From: an uncultured Armatimonadota bacterium
Lineage (GTDB): Bacteria; Armatimonadota; Armatimonadia; Armatimonadales; Armatimonadaceae
Direction: 5' to 3'
DNA length: 5,686 nt
Assembly: GCA_903881535.1 (NCBI GenBank)
Contig: CAIRTT010000606.1
Coordinates: 1-5,686, forward strand
The position numbers and the translations under genes were made by a program. The number at the start of each line of letters is the position of its first letter. Position 1 is the first letter of the stretch. The notes beneath the pieces are model-generated. The model was not told where the DNA came from. It did no database searches and worked only from the letters and a program-made list of their open reading frames with translations. Shown here piece by piece: positions 1 to 5,686 of this stretch.

Positions 1-1
1 C

Positions 2-988
2 GATCTATCGGCAGCTGGCGGTTATGCGACGGGAAACCTTTTGCTGTCGGCTGAGCGCAGCGCATTTGGCAAAAAACGGTCAGTTCCCTTTCGGGTTCAC
101 TACCCGCTTGCGGGAGAAAACCACGCGGTTGTTGTCATTTCCCATGGCGCGGGTGGCCATATTGATACACATTTTGCGCAGGCAAAACACCTGGCCTCCC
201 AAGGCTTTGTCAGCATTTGTGTGGAGCATGTTGGGAGCAATCTTGGCCGGATGACCACTGGGTTGCGGATTGGTCGTAATCTTCGGGATATGACACATGA
301 TGCCGATGAGGCGCGTAACCGCCCCGCGGACATCTCGTTTGCGATTGATAGTGCAATCGAGTGGAATAAGAAGCATCCCGTTCTGAAGCGACGGATGGAT
401 ACGAAGCGCATTGCTGTCATGGGACATTCGTACGGCGCTTACACAGCGATGGTCGTATGCGGTATCCGGCCAGCGTTGACATGGTTTAAACCGGTTATCG
501 GCACTGGAAAAGGGCTTGCCGACAGCCTGCGTGACAAGCGTGTGAGCTGTGGAATTGCGATGTCGCCGCAAGGTCCGGGAGAGCCATTTTTTGTCAAGGA
601 GAGCTATGCAACGCTTGCCGTACCGCTCCTTGGTATTTCGGGAACGGATGACCGTCAGCAAAGCGGTGTGCCTCCGGAGCATCGGCGGGATGCTTTTTCC
701 TTATGGCCAGCGGGCGGGCATGCGTTTGTCTGGCTTGCCAATGCAAAGCATGTGGACTTTACGGATTCGACGGGGAGTGAGCGGAGTATCCAGCCGTTGC
801 CATCGAGTACGCGTGAATCAGTGCAACATATCAGCCGCGTCGCGACCCTGATGTTTCTGAACACGCATTTGTCATCGGGTACGCGCAGAACGGATGGCCT
901 CTCTGTGTCATCGCTTCGGCGCTACCTCCGGGGTGCGGTGGACTCCGTCTCTGTTCTGTCAAAGCCCGCCGCCGCCCCACATCGATAA
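2..988 (+). CDS. Alpha/beta hydrolase, dienelactone hydrolase / PAF-acetylhydrolase-like (5' end cut by window)
   Basis: Probably a serine ester hydrolase; the substrate cannot be read from the sequence. Residue numbers below count from the TTG at 41. The fold shows in order: a strand followed by HGAGG (35-39, oxyanion-hole region), the nucleophile elbow GHSYG with Ser130 (codon 428-430), an acid candidate at Asp203/Asp204 in GISGTDD, and a catalytic His, most likely His237 in NAKHVDF (codon 749-751), since an N-A-x-H-x-DF block is what I recall at this place in related proteins. His227 in GGHAF is the alternative. The frame stays open from 41 to base 2 and gives sensible residues (DLSAAGGYATGNLLL), so the true start is probably outside the window. 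TTG41 is possible but has no clear ribosome site. Because the N-terminus is missing, export cannot be judged. It ends in TAA, 203 bp before the next gene, with no sign of a shared operon. Confidence 0.86.
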   Translation, partial: DLSAAGGYATGNLLLSAERSAFGKKRSVPFRVHYPLAGENHAVVVISHGAGGHIDTHFAQAKHLASQGFVSICVEHVGSNLGRMTTGLRIGRNLRDMTHDADEARNRPADISFAIDSAIEWNKKHPVLKRRMDTKRIAVMGHSYGAYTAMVVCGIRPALTWFKPVIGTGKGLADSLRDKRVSCGIAMSPQGPGEPFFVKESYATLAVPLLGISGTDDRQQSGVPPEHRRDAFSLWPAGGHAFVWLANAKHVDFTDSTGSERSIQPLPSSTRESVQHISRVATLMFLNTHLSSGTRRTDGLSVSSLRRYLRGAVDSVSVLSKPAAAPHR

Positions 989-1015
989 CTGCCGCGATAA
1001 CCCACCGACCAAAAC

Positions 1016-1108
1016 TCACCCCTCCAGCAGCTCATCCAGCTCGGCGCGGCAGTGGCGGAGCAGCTCGAGGTCTTCGGTGAGGCGGTTTTTGGGGAGTACG
1101 TTTGACCT
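1016..1108 (-). pseudogene. Possible 3' remnant of a lost gene (about 30 codons)
   Basis: On the minus strand, 30 codons run from just after a TGA (1109-1111) to a TGA stop (1016-1018) without a start codon. They read NRLTEDLELLRHCRAELDE near the end, followed by LLEG. Third positions in the last 22 codons are almost all G or C, and leucines and charged residues alternate as in an amphipathic helix. Both look like real coding sequence and differ from the AT-richer bases on the right. The reading stops making sense towards 1108, so only a tail would survive. It slightly resembles the helical C-terminus of small proteins such as exonuclease VII small subunit, but that is a weak likeness. It could be chance in GC-rich DNA. 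Confidence 0.3.
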
Positions 1109-1137
1109 TCACAAACCATGGTTACCTGCGTTATGAT
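1108..1137 (+). promoter_or_regulatory. Candidate promoter for the large repeat protein
   Basis: TTCACA (1108-1113, five of six bases of the sigma-70 -35 consensus) lies 18 bp before TATGAT (1132-1137, five of six of the -10 consensus). Transcription would begin near 1144, leaving a leader of about 48 bases. The position, in the AT-richer half of the gap and just upstream of the only start it could serve, supports it. The consensus of this organism's main sigma factor is unknown, so this is a pattern match only. Confidence 0.4.
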
Positions 1138-1178
1138 TGATTCCCCTAACATAGTAGACATTGTGTTATTTACTTCCC

Positions 1179-1183
1179 AAAGG
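1179..1183 (+). promoter_or_regulatory. Ribosome binding site for the large repeat protein
   Basis: AAAGG sits 8 bases before the ATG at 1192. It supports this start together with the typical signal peptide that begins at this methionine. Confidence 0.6.
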
Positions 1184-1191
1184 TCACCTGT

Positions 1192-1293
1192 ATGAAGAGC
1201 TTGTCCCAGTCCCTGCGTTTGTTGGTTCGCTGCTCCGCCGTCTTTCTGATGATGGTCGCGATGCTTTACGCCTCAGCCGCGAAGGTGTATGGC
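1192..1293 (+). other. Sec signal peptide of the large protein
   Basis: The first residues are MKSLSQSLRLLVR, giving a positively charged n-region. An uninterrupted hydrophobic core follows (AVFLMMVAMLYA), then small residues ASAA and VYG that could be cut at about residue 29-34. Cys14 lies before the hydrophobic core and is not in a lipobox, so a lipoprotein is unlikely. Confidence 0.8.
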
Positions 1294-4200
1294 CAAGGCT
1301 GGGTGCCGGGTGGGGAGCTAAGTAAGTCGTTGACACTTAGTCCAGGCCTTCGTCCGGTAATGTTGCCCAATGGGGAAATATGGAATTACTTTGTCGATTT
1401 GGTTGGTGGTAATAGACTTCAGCCTCACACCGATACACGAAAACTGAAGTGGGACAGCTCGGATCTAATACTGAATTTGGCTCCGCTTGAGCTCATGACC
1501 AAGACTCAAGATGTAATCTGGTCGACTACTAAGACATACGATGACGCAGCAGTTTCTCCGGATGGCTATGTCTATGCATATGCAAACGGACAGTGCGATG
1601 TGTTTAAGCGGGGAAACGGTGAATTTGTAACATCATTCACTGCGGCAATTTCCAGCGTAACAAGTGGGTTCACATCGGGAGTTTTAGTCGCTGATGGCTC
1701 TCCTGTCATCAAAAGTGTTGGAATCGACGGTGTCGTGGTTGATGTTATAAACACAGGTTTTAATTGCTCAGCTGCTGTCAAATTGGGGAACGGCAACCTC
1801 GTCACGTTAGTAAAAAACAACGAAGTCCGTCAATTTGACTCTAATGGAATACTCCTGAGATTACGACAAATTGAGACAAATGCCACCTGTAAACTTTCGA
1901 CGGCCGGTCCTGACAAAGTGTTCATATACAGTGACTGTCAGTATGTTGTCTTGTCTACCGGCCTTAACACCGTTTTTAGATATGGTCTCAGTAATCAGGC
2001 CAAATATTATGGGAATTACGGTGCTCAAAACTATCAATCAGACTCTGGTTCGATATTTGGGGTTAGGATTGTAAGACCTTCTAAAGTAACAACAACATCG
2101 ATAATACACAATTACGTCGATGGACCGTTTGCTTTCAAAGAACATACAATTTTCACAACGATTACAGGAGAATCTGTATTCAATGCCGCTAATGATCAGT
2201 CGCGGTACTTATTCTGGAATGATCGTGAACATCTTGGTATCTACAGCGACCAGTCATTACCACTAGGGCGAATCTTTGGAAATGTGTCAATAGTTAACCC
2301 GTCGCTTATTAGTAATAGTGATGGTTGGATAAACGTTGTGCCCTACGGTGTAAGTGACGACAGAATTATTGTCAACGCTGCCAAGAACAAAGTCTTTCAT
2401 ACGACGAACATGTACTCAATACTCCGTACCTTTGGGACATCGTTTGATCCTCTACAAGATCCTCGGTCAGCTGCTATAGACGCGTTGGGTGGTATTTATA
2501 TTGCTGACTCTGGGAACAACAGAATCAAGTATTACGATGAACAGGGTAAGTTACGAAAAGTTTGGGGTAGCTATGGAGACGGTCCGGGTCAGTTTGATTA
2601 CCCTCATGGCGTTGCTGTGGGCCCAGATGGGTTAGTTTATGTAGCCGATACTTACAACCAACGGATTCAAGTTTTTACAAAACTTGGAAACTACGTAAGC
2701 CAGTTTGGTGGATTTGGTAATGCCCCAGGGAAGTTGAATACTCCACTTACAATCGCTGTCGATAACGAAAATATCGTCTACATCGCCGACTGCCTCAATG
2801 ACCGCGTTGCCATTTTTGTCCGCGCTGGCGCTCTCCCGCCGTCGACCAGCAAGTCTGTAACTCCTGCCGCGAATGCCGCTGGTTGGAATACGTCCAATGT
2901 CGCGCTCACGTTTACTGCTACAGCGAATGGCTCGACTGTCAAGGACATCCGTACTTCGGTAAACAATGGCGCAGAAGTGATCCATAACGGCTCAACGGCA
3001 ACGGTGAATCTGACCACGGATGGCATCCACTCTGTTGGGTACTACGCCACCGACACGGATGGACACAACGAGGTCACGCAGTACACCACCGTGCGTATCG
3101 ATAAGGTCAAACCGGTTACGACGCATACATTTGCGAATGGAAAGCTGACGCTGACCGCATCCGATGACCGCTCGGGCATCTCCAAAACGTACTTTAAACT
3201 GGATGGCGGTACAGAAGCCGAGTACACCACGCCAATCGATATCCCTGCGGGTAATCACTCCGTTGAATATCGCTCTGTCGATGTCGCAGGTAACTCTGAA
3301 ACCGCCAAGCTGTTTTCATCCGCGGTGGGTGTGACATCGGTCAGTATCGTTCCAGCCAGCGTAACTGGCGGAACGGCGGCAACGGGCACCATCACCCTCG
3401 ATGCCCCTGCACCCGCTGGTGGCGTACAGGTTTCTGTTACATCTGCATCCGGTGCTATCGGGCTTCCGAGCTCCGTCGCAGTCGCTGCGGGACAGACGAC
3501 TTCGACATTCACCATCACCACAAATGCCGTTGCTACAGACACGGATGCCAGCATCACCGCAAGCCTGAATGGTGTTACGACAACGGGCGTTCTCAAGGTA
3601 ACGAAGGCCGCGCTTAGTAGTGTGGCTGTCAATCCGACAGCTGTTGCCGGTGGTGAAACATCCCAAATCACTGTCACACTAAGCGGTCCGGCTCCCGCTG
3701 GGGGAACATCGGTTGTGTTGACATCCGGGAACGCGAAGGTAACCGTTCCGGTAGCTGTTGTGGTCCCAGCTGGACAGAGCAATGTCACTTCAAACGTACT
3801 AACATCTGCGGTCACGACAGATACAAGTGTCACGTTGACAGCATCCCTGTCAGGTACATCCAAGACGGCTACACTGCAGCTTTTGTCTCCACGTGCTGTG
3901 CCATCCCAGGTGACATTGTCGCCATCAACCGTTCTTGGAGGCACTGCATCTACCGGTAAGGTCAAGCTCGCCGCAGCAGCGCCTGCAGGCGGAGTGGTTG
4001 TCGCACTTCAGGTCGGCGGAGCGGGTGCTACTGTGCCAACAACAGTGACCGTACTTGCAGGTGCTACCGAAGCGACATTTAGTGTTTCGACGCAGGCGGT
4101 GACCGCACAAAAGGATGTCACGATCACGGCAACGGCAAGCAATGTGTCGGCGAGTGGCACGCTTACGATTCGCCCGATTGTTCCAACGGCCCTCGATGTC

Positions 4201-5595
4201 ACACCAAGCAGTGGAACGGGTGGATTTACTGCGACGGCTAAGCTGACGATTTCTGATCCAGCACCAACTGGTGGCTTAGTCATTCCTGTTACAAGCAACA
4301 ATGCTGCGGTTAAGGTTCCATCTGCGGTGAGCATCGCTGCGGGTAAGACAGCCGTTTCATTCAGCATCACCACTACGACTGTATCGAGTGATCAAACAGC
4401 GACGGTGACATCCACGCTCAATGGTTCCGCAATTACGGCGAGCATCACGGCAAAGCTAGCAGCGCCTGCGGATATCACCTTTGCACCTGCAGCCGTTGGC
4501 GGAGGCTCAACGGCGACCGGAACATTGCTCCTGACGAGCCCCGCACCAGCGGGCGGTTTGGTGGTTTCGCTGACATCTGGGAATGCGGCAGTCAAAGTTC
4601 CGGCTAGCGTAACGGTTGCTGCTGGCGCTAACTCTGCGACATTTGTTGCAACGACATCTCCTGTTGGCCAGGAAACATCCGTCGCAATCATGGCAACGGC
4701 CGCCGGTTTGAGTGAGTTCGGAGTGCTTGTGGTGACGCCGGCAAAGCCGGCATCCATTGCCTTCCTGCCAGGATCAGTCCTTGGCGGTAAGCCTAGCACT
4801 GCGACATTAACACTTTCAGGAGTTGCGCCGGTCGGAGGTTTGACAGTTCAGCTGAGGTCATTAACGCCATCCGTGGTTTCGGTGCCTGCGACGGTTGTTG
4901 TTCCTGCGGGCAAGAATGTTGTGACGTTTGTAGCTGGTTCGACAAGTGTTTTGCAGAGCGCGGTGGTTACGGTTGAGGCGACGGCTAATGGCTACACGGC
5001 AAGTGGAACGCTGACCGTTCGGCCGGTGATTGTCAGCAAGGTTGTGTTGACGCCGCCAACGGTTGAGGGTGGTGTTGGCAGTAAGGGGGCGGTCACGCTT
5101 TCCGATCCTGCGCCTACGGGTGGTGTGACGGTGACGGTTACCAGCTCCGACCCAAGTGTGACCGTGAGCCCGGCCAGCCAGGTGGTTGCACTTGGCAAAA
5201 CGGCTGCTTCGTTTACCGCAGCCACAGTGGCGGTTGGCGCAGCAAAGTCCGTCACGATTACCGTGACAGCGAATGGCGTGCCGGTCACGACAACGCTTGT
5301 GGTGACGCCGGCTGCGGTGGCGACGGTGACCATCGCCCCGGTCACAGTAACGAGTGGCAGCGGTGCGACGGGAACAGTCAAGCTAGCAAAAGCCGCTGCG
5401 GTAGACACGATAGTCGCCCTGAGTGTCGATACCCCGACTGTCGCAACGGTTCCTGCGACAGTTACGGTGCCAAAGGGTGCATTATCGGCTACCTTCGCTA
5501 TCGGAACGACAAAGCAAACCGTTCAGAAGATTGTCACCGTCTCGGCCACAACAGGTGGCAAGCCTGCGGTTGGCAAGCTTACTGTGAAGCCGTAG
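1192..5595 (+). CDS. Secreted NHL-repeat / multi-Ig-like repeat protein
   Basis: A 1467-residue exported protein, probably a surface or extracellular scaffold or adhesin; no catalytic motif is visible and no substrate can be named. Residues 1 to about 30-34 are a Sec signal peptide (basic start, hydrophobic LLVRCSAVFLMMVAMLYASA, possible cleavage near ASAA or VYG). Residues 35-420 are a beta-rich, cysteine-containing region (Cys135, 192, 233, 249), probably divergent propeller blades. Residues 421-546 are three NHL repeats (IADSGNNRI, VADTYNQRI, IADCLNDRV). Residues 548-710 are two OmpL47-like Ig modules (SVGYYATDTDGHNE; SVEYRSVDVAGNSE). Residues 714-1467 are eight Ig-like repeats of 93-95 residues. 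The protein ends three residues after the last repeat's LTV strand, with no PEP-CTERM, LPXTG or Por-type sorting tail, so release or non-covalent attachment is likely. Base composition changes sharply near 2800. It appears to be transcribed alone. The domain calls are firm; the biological role is inference. Confidence 0.93.
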   Translation: MKSLSQSLRLLVRCSAVFLMMVAMLYASAAKVYGQGWVPGGELSKSLTLSPGLRPVMLPNGEIWNYFVDLVGGNRLQPHTDTRKLKWDSSDLILNLAPLELMTKTQDVIWSTTKTYDDAAVSPDGYVYAYANGQCDVFKRGNGEFVTSFTAAISSVTSGFTSGVLVADGSPVIKSVGIDGVVVDVINTGFNCSAAVKLGNGNLVTLVKNNEVRQFDSNGILLRLRQIETNATCKLSTAGPDKVFIYSDCQYVVLSTGLNTVFRYGLSNQAKYYGNYGAQNYQSDSGSIFGVRIVRPSKVTTTSIIHNYVDGPFAFKEHTIFTTITGESVFNAANDQSRYLFWNDREHLGIYSDQSLPLGRIFGNVSIVNPSLISNSDGWINVVPYGVSDDRIIVNAAKNKVFHTTNMYSILRTFGTSFDPLQDPRSAAIDALGGIYIADSGNNRIKYYDEQGKLRKVWGSYGDGPGQFDYPHGVAVGPDGLVYVADTYNQRIQVFTKLGNYVSQFGGFGNAPGKLNTPLTIAVDNENIVYIADCLNDRVAIFVRAGALPPSTSKSVTPAANAAGWNTSNVALTFTATANGSTVKDIRTSVNNGAEVIHNGSTATVNLTTDGIHSVGYYATDTDGHNEVTQYTTVRIDKVKPVTTHTFANGKLTLTASDDRSGISKTYFKLDGGTEAEYTTPIDIPAGNHSVEYRSVDVAGNSETAKLFSSAVGVTSVSIVPASVTGGTAATGTITLDAPAPAGGVQVSVTSASGAIGLPSSVAVAAGQTTSTFTITTNAVATDTDASITASLNGVTTTGVLKVTKAALSSVAVNPTAVAGGETSQITVTLSGPAPAGGTSVVLTSGNAKVTVPVAVVVPAGQSNVTSNVLTSAVTTDTSVTLTASLSGTSKTATLQLLSPRAVPSQVTLSPSTVLGGTASTGKVKLAAAAPAGGVVVALQVGGAGATVPTTVTVLAGATEATFSVSTQAVTAQKDVTITATASNVSASGTLTIRPIVPTALDVTPSSGTGGFTATAKLTISDPAPTGGLVIPVTSNNAAVKVPSAVSIAAGKTAVSFSITTTTVSSDQTATVTSTLNGSAITASITAKLAAPADITFAPAAVGGGSTATGTLLLTSPAPAGGLVVSLTSGNAAVKVPASVTVAAGANSATFVATTSPVGQETSVAIMATAAGLSEFGVLVVTPAKPASIAFLPGSVLGGKPSTATLTLSGVAPVGGLTVQLRSLTPSVVSVPATVVVPAGKNVVTFVAGSTSVLQSAVVTVEATANGYTASGTLTVRPVIVSKVVLTPPTVEGGVGSKGAVTLSDPAPTGGVTVTVTSSDPSVTVSPASQVVALGKTAASFTAATVAVGAAKSVTITVTANGVPVTTTLVVTPAAVATVTIAPVTVTSGSGATGTVKLAKAAAVDTIVALSVDTPTVATVPATVTVPKGALSATFAIGTTKQTVQKIVTVSATTGGKPAVGKLTVKP
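1294..2451 (+). other. Divergent beta-rich N-terminal region, probably beta-propeller blades
   Basis: This covers about residues 35-420 of the large protein. I do not recognise a named family. Blade-like units of the form 'SPDG-x-VYAYANG-x-x-x-VFKRGNGEFVTSF' and 'LGNGNLVTLVKNNEVRQFDSNGILL' recur, each with two to three strands and a turn rich in Asn, Asp and Gly. This is how degenerate NHL, WD or YVTN-type blades look, and it leads directly into clear NHL repeats. Four cysteines (135, 192, 233, 249) could form disulfides outside the cell. The region is AT-richer than the rest of the gene. Confidence 0.5.
2452..2829 (+). repeat. Three tandem NHL repeats
   Basis: Protein residues 421-546. Each unit has the NHL signature: a P-x-x-x-AVD/VGP strand, a G-x-VY-V/I-AD turn, then N-x-RI/RV and a hydrophobic strand. 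The cores are GGIYIADSGNNRIKYY, GLVYVADTYNQRIQVF and NIVYIADCLNDRVAIF. The spacers GDGPGQFDYPHG and GNAPGKLNTPLT are typical of the family. NHL repeats build a beta-propeller, usually of six blades, so three alone are too few. The missing blades probably lie in the divergent region before them. Confidence 0.9.
2833..3321 (+). repeat. Two OmpL47-like / Ig-type modules
   Basis: Protein residues 548-710. Module 1 (548-637) has GWNTSNVALTFTAT, then DGIHSVGYYATDTDGHNE. Module 2 (638-710) has LTLTASDDRSGISKTYFKLDGG, then GNHSVEYRSVDVAGNSE. The pattern 'N-V-x-L-T-x-T-A-x-D ... G-x-H-S-V-x-Y-x-S-x-D-x-A-G-N-x-E' is characteristic of the OmpL47-type modules often found in bacterial surface proteins. 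They act as a spacer between the propeller and the Ig array. Confidence 0.75.
3331..5592 (+). repeat. Array of eight Ig-like repeats, 93-95 residues each
   Basis: Repeat starts, as nucleotide and residue: 3331/V714, 3610/A807, 3895/A902, 4180/V997, 4462/A1091, 4744/K1185, 5029/I1280 and 5314/A1375; the last ends at P1467. The consensus is a V-x-x-x-P strand, a V-x-GG-x-x-ATG-x-VTL strand, PAPAGG, a V-V-x-L-TS strand, a VPA-x-VTV-x-AG hairpin, ATF-x-V-TT, then T-x-T-A and a closing TLTV-x-P strand. The copies are clearly related as protein but mostly different as DNA, so most duplications are old. Repeats 4 and 5 share NAAVKVP and are the closest pair I noticed. The last repeat has lost PAPAGG (AKAAAVDT in its place). 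The array is likely a stiff stalk. Confidence 0.9.
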
Positions 5596-5686
5596 GGGGC
5601 TTCAAGACTCTAGAAGGTTCAATCTTTCAAAGGACGTATCTTTATCGTTTGAACGCAGTGACCAAGTAGTCAATTGATTTGCAGTC

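Noticed and set aside
24..254. An ATG-started frame of 76 codons at the left edge
   Set aside because: It overlaps the hydrolase in another frame and lacks motifs; the HGAGG region is in the other frame.
80..682. A 200-codon minus-strand frame inside the hydrolase
   Set aside because: It is fully covered by the conserved hydrolase frame with its catalytic motifs, and its translation is rich in Arg, Cys and His without any recognisable fold.
983..1001. CGATAAC repeated at 983-989 and 995-1001
   Set aside because: Two 7-base copies, one overlapping the hydrolase stop codon, are easily due to chance, and no third copy or symmetry suggests an operator.
1102..1107. TTGACC as a -35 box for the large gene
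   Set aside because: The nearest good -10 (TATGAT at 1132) would be 24 bp away, too far. TTCACA at 1108 gives an acceptable 18-bp spacer.
922..1161. A 79-codon minus-strand frame across the hydrolase end and the gap
   Set aside because: Its translation is low-complexity (Ser/Thr/Cys/Arg) and overlaps the hydrolase 3' end. The other minus frame at 1016-1108 looks far more like coding sequence.
3255..3965. A 236-codon open frame on the minus strand, and similar ones at 4008-4373, 4392-4799 and 4992-5408
   Set aside because: They lie antisense to the Ig repeats and mirror them: the recurring PPAGAG is the reverse-strand reading of the PAPAGG codons. The low stop density comes from the repeat composition. 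None has its own domain or ribosome site.
5596..5686. Possible terminator after the large gene: GTTCAA (5617-5622) with TTGAAC (5649-5654), and GAAGG/CTTTC near 5613-5628
   Set aside because: The first pair has a 26-base loop. The second stem is only five pairs with a G-T wobble, and neither is followed by a run of T. No intrinsic terminator can be supported.

Overview
The window holds two genes on the + strand, about 200 bp apart, followed by a short tail with no gene. Gene 1 (open at the left edge, ends at 988) is a single-domain alpha/beta hydrolase of the dienelactone hydrolase / PAF-acetylhydrolase-like type. Gene 2 (1192-5595, 1467 residues) is a large exported protein. It has a signal peptide, a divergent beta-rich region that is probably a beta-propeller, three clear NHL repeats, two OmpL47-like Ig-type modules and eight tandem Ig-like repeats of 93-95 residues carrying a PAPAGG motif.

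The source is a bacterium: dense coding, a Shine-Dalgarno-like AAAGG before gene 2, a Sec signal peptide and no introns. Long secreted proteins that join NHL or other propeller repeats to arrays of the 'GG-x-ATG-x-VTL-x-x-PAPAGG' Ig repeat are, as I recall, frequent in Armatimonadota (Fimbriimonas-like) and in some Acidobacteria, Planctomycetes and Verrucomicrobia. The hydrolase also fits that setting. This placement comes from memory of family style, not from a search, and is tentative.

Region by region: 2-988 is the hydrolase. The intergenic stretch 989-1191 holds a GC-rich piece (about 1016-1108) whose minus strand reads like the 3' end of a lost gene, then an AT-richer piece with a candidate promoter (TTCACA, 18 bp, TATGAT) and a ribosome binding site for gene 2. 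From 1192 to about 2800 the large gene is AT-richer (lines I counted are 37-40% GC). From about 2800 to 5595 it is GC-richer (counted lines are 60-70%). The change falls where the NHL repeats end and the Ig modules begin. Bases 5596-5686 hold no gene and no convincing terminator.

Nothing shows that the two genes work together: the hydrolase would be an enzyme, and the large protein a surface or secreted binding/adhesion scaffold. I do not see a defence system, mobile element, CRISPR array or RNA gene. The most unusual things are the composition break inside the large gene, its unassigned N-terminal third, and the minus-strand gene remnant.
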